From contig NZ_JAHUWT010000003.1 of the NCBI RefSeq assembly GCF_019218885.1, positions 1,302,001-1,366,000 on the forward strand: a stretch of DNA of 64,000 nucleotides, written 5' to 3'. Below, one piece after another: positions 7,155 to 16,440 of this stretch. The DNA comes from Bordetella sp. BOR01 (GTDB lineage: Bacteria; Pseudomonadota; Gammaproteobacteria; Burkholderiales; Burkholderiaceae_B). Every line of letters starts with the position of its first letter. Position 1 is the first letter of the stretch. The notes beneath the pieces are model-generated. The model worked only from the letters and a program-made list of their open reading frames with translations, was not told the DNA's origin and searched no databases. The translations under genes were made by a program, and so were the position numbers.

Positions 7155-8026
7155 GCCTGCTGGATTGGGCGGTGGCGCCTTTTGTCGACTACGGTTTCAT
7201 GCGGCGCGCCCTGGCCGGCACATCGGCCGCGGCGTTGGGCGCGGCGCCGCTGGGGGTGTTCCTGGTGCTGCGGCGCATGAGCCTGATGGGCGACGCCATG
7301 TCGCATGCGATTCTGCCCGGCGTGGCGGCGGGGTTCCTGCTGTCCGGCTTGTCGCTGGGCGCGATGTTGCTGGGCGGGCTGGCCACGGGCCTGGCGGTGG
7401 CCGTGCTGGCAGGGCTGGTGGCGCGCCTGACGCCGCTGCGCGAAGACGCCAGCTTTGCGGCGTTCTACCTGATATCGCTGGGCCTGGGTGTATTGCTGGT
7501 GTCGGTGCGTGGCTCGAACATGGACTTGCTGCATGTGCTGTTCGGCACGGTGCTGGGCCTGGACGACGCGGCCCTGCTGCTGGTCACCGGCGCGGCCAGC
7601 GCCACGCTGCTGGCCATGGCCGTGCTGTATCGATTGCTGGTGGCCGAATGCCTGGACCCCGGCTTCCTGCGCGCCAGCGGCGGTGGCGGCAGCCTGGCGC
7701 ATATGGCCTTCCTGGTGCTGGTGGTGGTGAACCTGGTGGCCGGATTCCAGGTGCTGGGCACCCTGATGGTGGTGGGCATGATGATGCTGCCGGCCGCAGC
7801 GGCACGCTTCTGGGTGCCGTCGGTGGCCGGCCAGATCGTGCTGGCGGCCGCGCTGGGCGTGGCCGCGGGCATTGCCGGCCTGCTGGTCTCGTATCACTAC
7901 AACTTGCCCGCCTCGCCCGCCATCATCCTGGCGGCAGGCGGGGTCTATCTGGTGTCGGTCGCCTGCGGTCCGCAGGGCGGGCTGCTGCACGGCCTGGCCG
8001 CTCATGGCCGGGCACGCTATCGCTGA
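7151..8026 (+). CDS. znuB: Zinc ABC transporter permease ZnuB
   Basis: A 291-aa ABC-3 family permease with about eight hydrophobic segments. It contains the family segments RRMSLMGDAMSHAILPG and LGTLMVVGMMMLPAAAA. ATG 7151 is chosen because it overlaps the znuC stop (ATGA) and has AAGAGGA six bases upstream; ATG 7145 is two codons longer but sits directly on that ribosome-binding site. It forms the inner-membrane zinc channel with ZnuC. Confidence 0.92.
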   Translation: MSLLDWAVAPFVDYGFMRRALAGTSAAALGAAPLGVFLVLRRMSLMGDAMSHAILPGVAAGFLLSGLSLGAMLLGGLATGLAVAVLAGLVARLTPLREDASFAAFYLISLGLGVLLVSVRGSNMDLLHVLFGTVLGLDDAALLLVTGAASATLLAMAVLYRLLVAECLDPGFLRASGGGGSLAHMAFLVLVVVNLVAGFQVLGTLMVVGMMMLPAAAARFWVPSVAGQIVLAAALGVAAGIAGLLVSYHYNLPASPAIILAAGGVYLVSVACGPQGGLLHGLAAHGRARYR

Positions 8027-8038
8027 AAGGAGAACAAC

Positions 8039-9022
8039 ATGCATGGATTCTTTGCCGCGCAGGCGCGTCGCCGCGTGCTGATGATGTTGACGCTGGGGGC
8101 GGCCTGCGTGTCCGCGCCCATGATGGCGCGCGCCGCCGAGCCGCTGCGTGTCGTGGCCAGTTTTTCGATACTGGGCGACATGGCCCGGGAGATCGGCGGC
8201 ACCGATGCGGCGGTGACCACATTGGTCGGCCCCGATGGCGATGCGCATGGATACGAGCCCACGCCGGCGGCCGCGCGTCAACTGGCCGGCGCCGCCGTGC
8301 TGGTCGAGAATGGCCTGGATTTCGAGACTTGGCTGCCGCGGCTGGTGAAGGCGGCCGGCTTCAACGGGCACGCCGTGGTGGCATCGAACGGCGTTGCGCC
8401 GCGCAAGCTGGCCGGGGCCGGGCACGGCCATGACCATGACGACCATGACCATGACCATGACCATGATCATGGCCACCATCACCAGCACGGCGACGTGGAC
8501 CCGCATGCCTGGCAGAGCCTGTCCAATGGCGCGATCTACGCCCGCAATATCGCCGAGGGCCTGGCCGCCGCAGATCCGGCCCGGGCCGCGGCATATCGCC
8601 AGCGTGCACAGGCCTATATCGCACGCATCGAAGCGCTGGACGCACAGGTCCGCAAGGCCTTTGCCGATATCCCGGCGGCGCGGCGGCAGGTCGTGACTTC
8701 GCACGATGCCTTCGGCTACTTCGGCGATGCCTATGGCGTGCGCTTCATCGCTGTGGCGGGCATGTCCACCGATGCCGAGCCGTCGGCTGCCGACATGGCG
8801 CGCATCATCGAGCAGGTCAAGCGCGAGCATGTGCCGGCGGTGTTTGTCGAGAACATCACCAGCCCCGCGCTGGTGCAGCAGGTAGCGCGCGAAACCGGCG
8901 CCCGGGTGGGTGGTACGCTTTATTCCGACGCGCTGGCTCCGTCCGGAAAGCCGGCCGCGACTTACCTTGGAATGTTCGAATGGAATGCGCGCCAGCTCTC
9001 CGCTGCCTTGCAGCCGCAATGA
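8039..9022 (+). CDS. znuA: Zinc-binding periplasmic protein ZnuA
   Basis: A 327-aa cluster A-I (metal) solute-binding protein with a signal peptide ending near ARA (residue 32). Zinc ligands fit H70 (DGDAHGYEP), H156 (DPHAW), the His of VVTSHDAFGYF, and a C-terminal Asp (YSDALAPSG). A flexible His/Asp loop at 129-150, largely made of HD repeats, is the ZnuA hallmark that separates it from manganese receptors. The loop is encoded by near-perfect GACCAT hexamer repeats. A good Shine-Dalgarno, AAAGGAGAA, precedes the start. Confidence 0.94.
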   Translation: MHGFFAAQARRRVLMMLTLGAACVSAPMMARAAEPLRVVASFSILGDMAREIGGTDAAVTTLVGPDGDAHGYEPTPAAARQLAGAAVLVENGLDFETWLPRLVKAAGFNGHAVVASNGVAPRKLAGAGHGHDHDDHDHDHDHDHGHHHQHGDVDPHAWQSLSNGAIYARNIAEGLAAADPARAAAYRQRAQAYIARIEALDAQVRKAFADIPAARRQVVTSHDAFGYFGDAYGVRFIAVAGMSTDAEPSAADMARIIEQVKREHVPAVFVENITSPALVQQVARETGARVGGTLYSDALAPSGKPAATYLGMFEWNARQLSAALQPQ

Positions 9023-9654
9023 TCATGGCCTGCGCCGCGCCGGCGGCGCAGGCCCACCCGCACATGTGGATCGATGCCCGCGCGCGCATCGCCTTTGACG
9101 GGCAGGGCCGCATCGCCGCCATTCACCAGGATTGGCTGTTCGACGAAATGTTCGGTACCTACACCACGCAAGGCCTGGAAAAAGGCCCGGATGGCAGCTT
9201 GTCGGCGCAAACCTTGCAGGGCATGGCGCGCGACTGGATGAATGCCCTGGGCGAACCGGTGTCGCACTATTTCACGCGCGCGGCCGTCGGCGACCAGGTG
9301 CTGGCGTTTGGCGAACCGCGCGACGCCGTCGTACGCTGGAATCCGCAAGGCCAGCGCCTGACCTTGTCATTCACGCTGCCGCTGGCGCAGCCGGTGGCGC
9401 CGGGCAAGCAGGGGGTGCGCTTCGATATCTATGATCCCACGTACTTCGTGGCCTACGCCTTCGATGCATCGGGCGCATTGGCCCTGGCCGATGCGCCGGC
9501 TGGCTGCACCCAGGCCTACCAGCCACCGCGCGAACTGGATTGGAAAACCATGCAGCAACTGGCGGCCATTCCGGCCGACCCCGACGCCTTGCCTGAAGAA
9601 TTGTTCGCCATCACCAAAGGGTTGACGCACCGCATCGAGGTGGCGTGTCGATGA
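8980..9654 (+). CDS. DUF1007 family exported protein
   Basis: A 224-aa periplasmic protein of the DUF1007 family, often found beside metal transporters. A signal peptide ends at AAQA, directly followed by HPHMWIDARA, which after cleavage would leave an N-terminal His-Pro-His metal-binding end. ATG 8980 overlaps the znuA coding region by 43 nt but gives a complete signal peptide; ATG 9019, which overlaps the znuA stop as ATGA, would leave a very short one. It overlaps the next permease gene by 4 nt. The molecular role is unknown; periplasmic zinc handling is inferred from context. Confidence 0.8.
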   Translation: MECAPALRCLAAAMIMACAAPAAQAHPHMWIDARARIAFDGQGRIAAIHQDWLFDEMFGTYTTQGLEKGPDGSLSAQTLQGMARDWMNALGEPVSHYFTRAAVGDQVLAFGEPRDAVVRWNPQGQRLTLSFTLPLAQPVAPGKQGVRFDIYDPTYFVAYAFDASGALALADAPAGCTQAYQPPRELDWKTMQQLAAIPADPDALPEELFAITKGLTHRIEVACR

Positions 9655-10682
9655 GGCGTAGTCGTTGCGCGCTGTCGTTGCTGGGGTTGCTGGGCCTGTT
9701 GCTGCCCTTGGCGGCCTGGGCACAGGCCAGCCATCCTTTTGGCGTGCCCGAAAGCGGCGGCGGCGGCCTGGCCGGCGGCCCGGACTGGCTGACTGCACTA
9801 TTGGGCCAGGTATCGGCCTGGCAAACCCATTTCTATCGGCAATTGACCGGCGCCGTGCGTGCCTGGCAGGCCGATGGCGCCGCCGCCTGGGGTTTGCTGG
9901 GGTTGTCGTTCGCCTATGGAGTGTTCCACGCATTGGGGCCGGGCCACGGCAAGGCCGTCATCGCGTCGTACGTGCTGGCCAACCGCCAGACCGCGCGCAA
10001 TGGTGCGTTGCTGGCCTTGTTGTCGGCCTTGCTGCAGGCGCTGGTGGCGATCAGCCTGGTAGCGGTGCTGGCCTGGCTGCTCAATGCCACGGCGCCCACC
10101 ATGAATCGCGCCACCCGCTGGCTGGAAACCGCGTCATACGCGCTGATCGTGACGCTGGGGGCCTGGCTGGTCTGGCAGAAGGCCGTGCGGCGCTGGCTGC
10201 GCCGCGCGGGCCGCCACGCGCATGAACCGGCGCCGGGACACTCGCACGGGCATGGCCATGCCCACGACCAGGGTCATGGGCATGGCCATGACGTTGCCGA
10301 CTGCGGCTGCGGCCATGCGCATGCGCCCGCCGCCGAGCAGGTGGCCGGCCCGCTGGAATGGCGCAAGGCCGTCTCGGCCATCCTGGCGATGGGCCTGCGG
10401 CCATGCAGCGGTGCCTTGATTGTGCTGGTGTTTGCCTTGTCGCAAGGCTTCTTCGTCGCTGGTATTGCGGCCGCCCTGGCCATGGGAGTGGGTACGGGGC
10501 TGACGGTGGCGGCATTGGCCGTCGTGGCGGTCATGGCGGGCGGGGCCGCCACGCGTTTCAGCGCCCGCTTGTCGGCCGCCTGGGCGGCGCGCCTGCGGGG
10601 GCTGATCGAAGCGGTGGCCGCGCTCTGCATCCTGCTGCTGGGCCTGTTATTGCTGGGTGGGCAGGTGGCCGGCGGCGCCTGA
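9651..10682 (+). CDS. NicO-family metal permease (RcnA/NikMN-like)
   Basis: A 343-aa membrane protein with an N-terminal signal-like segment and about six helices. The NicO family motifs are HALGPGHGK (93-101) and GLRPCSGALIVL (248-259). Between them lies a cytoplasmic or periplasmic His-rich loop (about 189-224), including DCGCGHAHA. Characterised relatives move Ni2+ or Co2+, mostly outward. Its place as last gene of a Zur-box operon, overlapping the DUF1007 gene (ATGA), suggests a role in zinc homeostasis; the direction of transport cannot be told. Start ATG 9651 is preferred over GTG 9645. Confidence 0.82.
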   Translation: MRRSRCALSLLGLLGLLLPLAAWAQASHPFGVPESGGGGLAGGPDWLTALLGQVSAWQTHFYRQLTGAVRAWQADGAAAWGLLGLSFAYGVFHALGPGHGKAVIASYVLANRQTARNGALLALLSALLQALVAISLVAVLAWLLNATAPTMNRATRWLETASYALIVTLGAWLVWQKAVRRWLRRAGRHAHEPAPGHSHGHGHAHDQGHGHGHDVADCGCGHAHAPAAEQVAGPLEWRKAVSAILAMGLRPCSGALIVLVFALSQGFFVAGIAAALAMGVGTGLTVAALAVVAVMAGGAATRFSARLSAAWAARLRGLIEAVAALCILLLGLLLLGGQVAGGA

Positions 10683-10755
10683 TATCGGGTGTCTGAGTGC
10701 CGACATGGCGGCCGGCGGCGTCGACAAGTGGATTTCCCCTGCAATCAATTTTGAG

Positions 10756-10794
10756 ATGTTATATCATTCGTTTGTTTTTGGAATGATATAACAT
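10756..10794. promoter_or_regulatory. Paired inverted Zur-box-like sites before znuD
   Basis: The 14-mer ATGTTATATCATTC (10756-10769) and its exact reverse complement (10781-10794) face each other across an 11-bp AT-rich spacer. Each carries the strong Zur half-site TGTTAT seen in the box at 6210-6224, with a weaker partner half. The second copy ends 14 bp before ATG 10809, so bound repressor would cover the start region of the transcript. Confidence 0.72.
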
Positions 10795-10808
10795 TAATGG
10801 GACGGGAA

Positions 10809-12896
10809 ATGCATATCCAACCGCTGCCGCTGGCCGTGGCGCTTTCGCTGGTGCTGGCCCCTGCCGTTCAGGCGCAACAGGTCCAGGTCCAGGATCAGGC
10901 CCTGCCCGATGTGGCGCAAGCTCGGCAGGCGCCCACGCTGGCGCCGATCACGGTGTCGGCCAACCCCTTGGGCCTGGACCCCGACAGCATGGCGCTGCCT
11001 GCGCTGGTGTTAAGTGGTGATGCCCTGATCGAACGCCGCCAGGACACGCTGGGCAACACCCTGAACGGCCTGCCCGGCATCCATTCGGACACTTTCGGCG
11101 GCGGCGCCAGCCGTCCGGTAATCCGGGGCCAGACGGCGCCGCGCGTGAAAGTGCTGTCCGATGGATCGGAACTGATGGATGCGTCGAACATCTCGCCCGA
11201 CCATGCCGTAACCACTGAGCCACTGCTGGCCGACCGCATCGAAGTGCTGCGCGGCCCCGCCACGCTGCTGTACGGCGGCGGCGCCATCGGTGGCGTGGTC
11301 AATGTGCTGGACCGCAAGATTCCCACCGCCGTGCCCGAAAAAGGCGTGGAAGCCGAAGCCGAAGTACGCGGCGCCACCGGCACCGGCGAGCGCGCCGGCA
11401 CCGTGGGCATCACGGCGGGCACGGGGGAATTCGCGGTGCGCGTCGAAGGCCTGAAGCGCCGGTCCGACGACTACAACGTACCCGACTGGCCGGGCGGCGA
11501 ACTGGAAGGCTCGTATAGCGAGTCTTCGCAAGGCTCCGTGGGCCTGTCGTGGATAACGCCGCGCGGCTACGTGGGGGTGGCATACACCTACCTGGAAAGC
11601 GAATACGGCCTGCCCGGGCACAACCACGAATACGAAGGGTGCCATCCGCACGGCACGCACCTGCATTGCGGCGGGCACGACCATGACCATGGCGGCCACG
11701 ACGACCATGATCACGATCATGACCACGAGCACGAAGATCCGCCCTACGTGAAGCTGCGCAGCAACCGCATCGACCTGCGCGCCGAATATGCCGATCCATT
11801 CGCCGGCTTCGAGAAAATCCGCTTTCGTGGCGGGCTGACCGATTACCAGCACCAGGAAATCGAAGGCGGCGAAGTGGGCACCACGTTCAAGAACCGCGGC
11901 TACGATGCGCGCCTGGAACTGGAGCACAAGCCCTGGCACGGATGGCGCGGCGTGATCGGCGTCCAGAACGCCTACAGCGACTTCAGCGCAGAGGGGGAAG
12001 AAGCCTTCCTGCCGCGCAGCGAGACCCGTTCCACCGGCATCTTCCTGCTGGAAGAATATCGCCTGGCCGATTGGCGCTTCGAAGTCGGCGCGCGGCAGGA
12101 CTGGCAACGCATCACGCCCGAGGGCGGCCAGCCGCGTTCGAGCGAGTCGGGCACGTCGTTGTCGGCCTCGGCCATCTGGGACTTCGCGCCCCAGTATTCC
12201 GTGGCCCTGTCGCTGTCGCGTTCGCAGCGCCTGCCGTCGGCGCAAGAGCTGTATGCCGACGGCGTGCACCTGGCCACCAATACGTATGAAATCGGCAACC
12301 CCGATCTGGGCAAAGAGACCTCGCACAATATCGACCTGACGCTGCGCAAGCACGAGGGCGACACCACCTTCAGCCTGAGCGCGTTCCACAACAAGGTGAA
12401 GAACTACATCTATGCCGATACGCTGGACCAGTTCGAGGACTTCCGCCTGATCGAATACACGCAGCGCGATGCCGAATTCACCGGCCTGGAAGGCGAGGTC
12501 CGGCATCAGTTCACCAAGGTTTTTTCGGCTGCGGTGTTTGGCGATTATGTGCGCGGCAAGCTGACCGGCGGCGATGGCAACTTGCCGCGCATCCCGGCCG
12601 CGCGGCTGGGTGTGCGCGCCAATGCCAAGTGGCAAAAATGGTCGGGTGGCGTTGAATACGCCCACGTGTTCCGCCAGAACGACATTGCGTCGTACGAGTC
12701 CAGCACGCCGGGCTACGACATGGTCAATGCCGTGGTCAGCTACCGCGACGGCCTGGGCGCGGATGCTGCCTACGAAGTCTATCTGCGCGGCACCAACCTG
12801 CTGGACAAGCTGGCCTACAACCACGCGTCGTTCATTTCGAAAGTGGCGCCGCTGCCGGGCCGCAGCGTGATGCTGGGGGTGCGGGTAACGTACTAG
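10809..12896 (+). CDS. znuD: TonB-dependent zinc receptor ZnuD
   Basis: A 695-aa outer-membrane receptor. Signal peptide ends at AVQA; a plug domain follows (LPGIHSDTFGGGASRPVIRGQ, RGPATLLYGGGAIGGVVNVLD), then a 22-strand-type barrel ending in the aromatic residue of VRVTY. An extracellular loop (about 275-310) carries two Cys within a His/Asp-rich run (GCHPHGTHLHCGG then HD repeats), the zinc-capturing feature described for Neisseria ZnuD. ATG 10809 is preferred; ATG 10797 would begin only two bases after the operator. The gene has its own Zur-like promoter and ends 10 bp from the convergent xerC. Confidence 0.9.
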   Translation: MHIQPLPLAVALSLVLAPAVQAQQVQVQDQALPDVAQARQAPTLAPITVSANPLGLDPDSMALPALVLSGDALIERRQDTLGNTLNGLPGIHSDTFGGGASRPVIRGQTAPRVKVLSDGSELMDASNISPDHAVTTEPLLADRIEVLRGPATLLYGGGAIGGVVNVLDRKIPTAVPEKGVEAEAEVRGATGTGERAGTVGITAGTGEFAVRVEGLKRRSDDYNVPDWPGGELEGSYSESSQGSVGLSWITPRGYVGVAYTYLESEYGLPGHNHEYEGCHPHGTHLHCGGHDHDHGGHDDHDHDHDHEHEDPPYVKLRSNRIDLRAEYADPFAGFEKIRFRGGLTDYQHQEIEGGEVGTTFKNRGYDARLELEHKPWHGWRGVIGVQNAYSDFSAEGEEAFLPRSETRSTGIFLLEEYRLADWRFEVGARQDWQRITPEGGQPRSSESGTSLSASAIWDFAPQYSVALSLSRSQRLPSAQELYADGVHLATNTYEIGNPDLGKETSHNIDLTLRKHEGDTTFSLSAFHNKVKNYIYADTLDQFEDFRLIEYTQRDAEFTGLEGEVRHQFTKVFSAAVFGDYVRGKLTGGDGNLPRIPAARLGVRANAKWQKWSGGVEYAHVFRQNDIASYESSTPGYDMVNAVVSYRDGLGADAAYEVYLRGTNLLDKLAYNHASFISKVAPLPGRSVMLGVRVTY

Positions 12897-12906
12897 GCGG
12901 GGTGCG

Positions 12907-13887
12907 CTACGACTTGCGGCCGGCGCGCGGGTGTGCCTGGTCGTACGCCTTGGCCAGGTGCTGGAAGTCGAGCCGGGTGTAGATCTGCGTGGTCGAGATG
13001 TTGGCGTGGCCCAGCATTTCCTGCACGGCACGCAAGTCTTGCGCGGACTGCAGTACGTGGCTGGCGAAACTGTGGCGCAAGACGTGCGGGTGTACGTGGG
13101 CCGGCAGCCCGGCAGCCTGCGCCAACTTGGCCAATTGAACCTGCACGACGCGCGGAGCGATGCGTCGGCCGCGCGTGCCCACGAACAGCGCCGCGGCATC
13201 GGTGGGGGGCGCCGCCGCGGCGGCCAGTTGGGGGCGTGCCTCGATCCAGCGCTGCAGCGCGGCCAGCGCCGCTTTGCCCACGGGCACGGTGCGGCGCTTG
13301 CCGCCCTTGCCCAGCACCACGACTTCGGCGTCGGCCAGGTTCAGCCAGCTACGCGATTCGTAGCCGTCGGCACGTTCGTAGCGCAGGTCCAGCCCCACCA
13401 GTTCGGACAGGCGCAGGCCACTGGAATACAGTAATTCGAACATGGCGCGGTCGCGCAGGCCGGCCGGGTCGGTGGCCAGCCGATTGGTGGCGTGGTCGAG
13501 CAGCGCCTGCGCCTGTTCAACCGACAGCGCCTTGGGCAAGCCGCGCGGGGCCTTGGGGGCCCGCACGCCGGCGACCGGGTTGCCGGCCAGCCCGGCCGTG
13601 GGCGCCCACCATTGATAGAAGCCACGCCAGGCCGCCAGCACGCGCGCCAGGCTGCGCGGTCCCAGGCCTTGCGCATGCAGGCGCGCCACGAACTGGCGGA
13701 TGTGGCCGTTGGCCAGTTGCTCTAGTGGCAGGTGCGTTGCCTGGGCCAGGTCAGCCAGTTGGCGCAGGTCGCGCCGGTAGGCGTCCAGGGTATGGGGCGA
13801 GTAGCGCCGATGGGCCCGCAGGTGGTGCAGCCATTCGTCCAGGGGCCGCGGCAGGGCTTCGGGCGGGGCGGGATCGGCGTGGCTCAT
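12907..13887 (-). CDS. xerC: Tyrosine recombinase XerC
   Basis: A 326-aa site-specific recombinase that, with XerD, resolves chromosome dimers at dif. The N-terminal SAM-like domain (about 15-105) precedes the catalytic domain with Arg in SSGLRLSEL, Lys in GKGGKRRTVPV, HxxR in HVLRHSFASH, His in LGHANISTTQ and the nucleophile Tyr in IYTRLD. It lies 32 nt after the DUF484 gene in the order dapF-DUF484-xerC, as in E. coli. The start is at the first Met before the conserved domain; no clear Shine-Dalgarno is seen. Confidence 0.93.
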   Translation of the reverse strand: MSHADPAPPEALPRPLDEWLHHLRAHRRYSPHTLDAYRRDLRQLADLAQATHLPLEQLANGHIRQFVARLHAQGLGPRSLARVLAAWRGFYQWWAPTAGLAGNPVAGVRAPKAPRGLPKALSVEQAQALLDHATNRLATDPAGLRDRAMFELLYSSGLRLSELVGLDLRYERADGYESRSWLNLADAEVVVLGKGGKRRTVPVGKAALAALQRWIEARPQLAAAAAPPTDAAALFVGTRGRRIAPRVVQVQLAKLAQAAGLPAHVHPHVLRHSFASHVLQSAQDLRAVQEMLGHANISTTQIYTRLDFQHLAKAYDQAHPRAGRKS

Positions 13888-13919
13888 AGCGTGGCAGGCC
13901 GGTTGCCGCCCAAGCCCGG

Positions 13920-14597
13920 TCAGGGCTGCGCGGCGGGCACGGCCAGCCGGCGCAGCGTGGCCGATGCCAGGCGGCCGATGGCCTCGAGGAATACGGTGCC
14001 CATTTCGGGGCTGAAGCGATCGGGGTCGTCGGATCCCAGTACCAGCAGGCCGACGCTGGGCTGGTCGGGTTCCAGCCGCAACGGTACCAGGGCCAGCGAT
14101 TGCGGCTTGGCGTCGAGCCAGCCAGCCGCCTCGAATTCGGTATCGGGGCCGCAATAAGGCGCTTTCAGGCTGTCGGCGAAAGCGTGCACGTCGGGCGATA
14201 CCGGCAGGCCGTAGCCTGAAGGCGGCTGGCCGGGCAGGTTCCAAAGACGCAAGGCAACGTGATTAAGGTCGAACTGTTCGGCCAGGCCCAGGGCGATCTC
14301 GCCGGGCAGGTGCTGCGGTTCGGTTTCGCCCAGCAGGCGGCAGCACCACTGCGACACGTGTTCGCCGATGGCCTCGTTGGAATCGGCATGGTGGGCCAGT
14401 TCGTTCAGGCGCCATTCGAGCTCGCGGTTGCGCTCGCGCAGCGTGAGGATCTGCCGTTCGCCCAGCGAGATGGCGCGCGCACCATGCGGGTGCGGCACCT
14501 GCAAGGTGGCGAAGACCTCGGCGTGCTGGTCGAAGAAGTCCGGATTGTTCTGCAGGAAATCCGCGACGTCCTGGGCGGTGAAAGCGGTATCGGTCAT
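13920..14597 (-). CDS. DUF484 family protein (GAF-like)
   Basis: A 225-aa protein with the DUF484 opening ([22 protein letters not shown], about 8-30), a short coiled-coil segment ([18 protein letters not shown]) and a GAF-like C-terminal domain. Function is not established. Its start overlaps the dapF stop (ATGA) and it precedes xerC, the conserved proteobacterial arrangement. Confidence 0.9.
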   Translation of the reverse strand: MTDTAFTAQDVADFLQNNPDFFDQHAEVFATLQVPHPHGARAISLGERQILTLRERNRELEWRLNELAHHADSNEAIGEHVSQWCCRLLGETEPQHLPGEIALGLAEQFDLNHVALRLWNLPGQPPSGYGLPVSPDVHAFADSLKAPYCGPDTEFEAAGWLDAKPQSLALVPLRLEPDQPSVGLLVLGSDDPDRFSPEMGTVFLEAIGRLASATLRRLAVPAAQP

Positions 14598-15499
14598 GAA
14601 GGCGTAGGGGCTAGGGCCATGGAAAAAACCTGTTTGTCGATATCGACCTGGCCCGTGAAGACGGAAGCGGCCGGGCCGGTCATGCGCAGGCGCTCGCCGT
14701 TCCAGTCGACCGTAAGCGTACCGCCGCGCGTGTGCACGCGTACAGGCGTATCGAGCAGGCCGCGCCGGATGCCGGCCGCCACGGCGGCGCAGGCGCCGGT
14801 GCCGCAGGCCAGCGTTTCGCCGGCGCCGCGCTCGTAGACACGCAGGCGGATGGTGTGGCGATCGACCACTTGCATGAAGCCGGCGTTCACGCGTCGCGCA
14901 AAGCGCGGATGGCGCTCGACCAACGGGCCGACGGCGGCCACCGGCGCGGTGTCGACGTCGTCGACCTGCTGCACGGCATGTGGATTGGAAATGGCCACGG
15001 CCGACACAAGTACGCTGCGCGGCAGCCCGGCGGGGGCGTCGGGCAGGTCGAGCTGCCACAGGGTGTCGTCGCCCTGAACGGTGGATGCCAGCCCCGCGGT
15101 GTCGAATGGCAGGGCGGCCGGATCGAACCGGGTGACGCCCATGTCGACCGTGACTTGTTCGTCGTCGCCCTCGTCCAGCACCAGGATGCCGGTGGCGATT
15201 TCGGCGCGCAGCGGGTTGCGGTCGGACAAGTGCTGCTCGTGCACGAAGCGCACGAAGCAGCGCGCGCCATTGCCGCAGTGCTCGACCTCGGATCCGTCGG
15301 CGTTGAAGATGCGGTAGCGGAAGTCGGCATCGGGCCGGGTGGCGGGCTCGACCAGCAGGATCTGGTCGGCGCCGATGCCGAAATGGCGGTCGGCCAGGGC
15401 GCGCGCGCGCTCGGGCGTCATGGCTATGGCTTGACGCACGCCGTCGAGCACGACGAAGTCGTTGCCCGCGCCATGCATCTTGGTGAAGTTCCAGATCAT
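14594..15499 (-). CDS. dapF: Diaminopimelate epimerase
   Basis: A 301-aa cofactor-independent epimerase that converts LL- to meso-diaminopimelate for lysine and peptidoglycan synthesis. Both catalytic cysteines are present: EHCGNGARC in the first half and ACGTGACAA in the second. The N-terminus [14 protein letters not shown] fits the start ATG 15499. It is somewhat longer than the usual 275 aa because of mid-protein insertions. It is cotranscribed with the DUF484 gene (4-nt overlap) and xerC. Confidence 0.95.
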   Translation of the reverse strand: MIWNFTKMHGAGNDFVVLDGVRQAIAMTPERARALADRHFGIGADQILLVEPATRPDADFRYRIFNADGSEVEHCGNGARCFVRFVHEQHLSDRNPLRAEIATGILVLDEGDDEQVTVDMGVTRFDPAALPFDTAGLASTVQGDDTLWQLDLPDAPAGLPRSVLVSAVAISNPHAVQQVDDVDTAPVAAVGPLVERHPRFARRVNAGFMQVVDRHTIRLRVYERGAGETLACGTGACAAVAAGIRRGLLDTPVRVHTRGGTLTVDWNGERLRMTGPAASVFTGQVDIDKQVFSMALAPTPS

Positions 15500-15549
15500 T
15501 GGCCGATTATCGCCCATTACGGCGCGGCGGTGTCGGCCGCCAAATAGTG

Positions 15550-16440
15550 CTAATAGAACTTGGCCTCGCCCAGCGGGCGGGTCTTGAAGCGGCGGTGCAC
15601 CCAGTAGTACTGGCTGGGGCAGCGCCGCACCCAGGTCTCGATGTCGCGGTTCAGGCGCGCGGTGGCGTCTTCCAGGGTGCCGTTGCCAGGGAAATCTTCC
15701 AGGGGCGGCAGTACTTCGACATGGTAGCGGCCGGTGGCCGGGTCCCAGAAGTCGATTACGGGCATGACGGCGGCGTTCCATTTGCGCGCCAGTTGGGCGG
15801 TGGCGAGCAGCGTGGCAGCCGGCACGCCGAAAAACGGCACGAACACGGCGCCGTTGCGGCCGAAATCCATGTCGGGCAGGTAGTACACCGGGCGCGGCTT
15901 GCGCAGGTGCCGGATCAGTTCGCGCACGCCTTCTTTGCGGCTGACCAGGAACACTTCATTGAAGCGGGCTCGGCCCTTGCACACGATGGCGTCCACCGCC
16001 GGGTCGCTTTGCGGGGTGTACATGGTGGCGCTGCTGGGCAGTTCCAGGGTCAGGCGCGTGGCCGCGGCGTCCAGGGCCACGAAGTGCGGCGCCAGCAACA
16101 GCACGGGCCGTCCCTGGGCCACCAGGGTGTTGACGAGCTCGGTGCCATTTTCGGTGACCAGTTCGCGTACGGCTTCGGGGGTGCCATACCACAGCACGCC
16201 TCGGTCGACGATGGTTTGCGCCAGCGCGCGGAAGTGCTCGCGCAGCCAGCGTTCGCGCACCGCCTCGGGCTGGTCGGGAAAGCACAGCCGCAGATTCAGG
16301 CGCACGATGCGCGCGCGCGATCGGGCCAGTTTCGGGGCCAGCCAGCCCAGCGCAGCGCCGATGCGCTGGCGCGTGGCCGGGCGCATGCGGCCGAACCCTG
16401 CGAACAGCGCTTCCAAGGCCCGCGTCTTGAAGTCAGTCAT
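15550..16440 (-). CDS. lpxL: Lipid A late acyltransferase (LpxL/HtrB family)
   Basis: A 296-aa inner-membrane acyltransferase of the LpxL/LpxM family that adds a secondary acyl chain to lipid A. The catalytic HX4D motif is HFVALD, near residues 117-122. The conserved end region [12 protein letters not shown] is present. Its start overlaps the end of the next upstream acyltransferase gene by 8 nt. Two adjacent LpxL homologues are known in Bordetella, where they differ in acyl chain and position; which of the two this one is cannot be decided here. Confidence 0.88.
   Translation of the reverse strand: MTDFKTRALEALFAGFGRMRPATRQRIGAALGWLAPKLARSRARIVRLNLRLCFPDQPEAVRERWLREHFRALAQTIVDRGVLWYGTPEAVRELVTENGTELVNTLVAQGRPVLLLAPHFVALDAAATRLTLELPSSATMYTPQSDPAVDAIVCKGRARFNEVFLVSRKEGVRELIRHLRKPRPVYYLPDMDFGRNGAVFVPFFGVPAATLLATAQLARKWNAAVMPVIDFWDPATGRYHVEVLPPLEDFPGNGTLEDATARLNRDIETWVRRCPSQYYWVHRRFKTRPLGEAKFY

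Noticed and set aside
8427-8475. Short CRISPR-like or tandem non-coding repeat
   Set aside because: The hexamers are in frame inside znuA and encode its His loop; there are no spacers.
6233-9019. A 928-codon open frame on the minus strand across the znu genes
   Set aside because: It is antisense to znuC, znuB and znuA, which have clear motifs. Its translation is Arg/Gln/His-rich without domains, a known effect of high-GC third positions.
11010-13199. A 729-codon minus-strand frame over znuD and xerC
   Set aside because: The region is explained by znuD and the start of xerC in other frames; the predicted protein has no recognisable domain.
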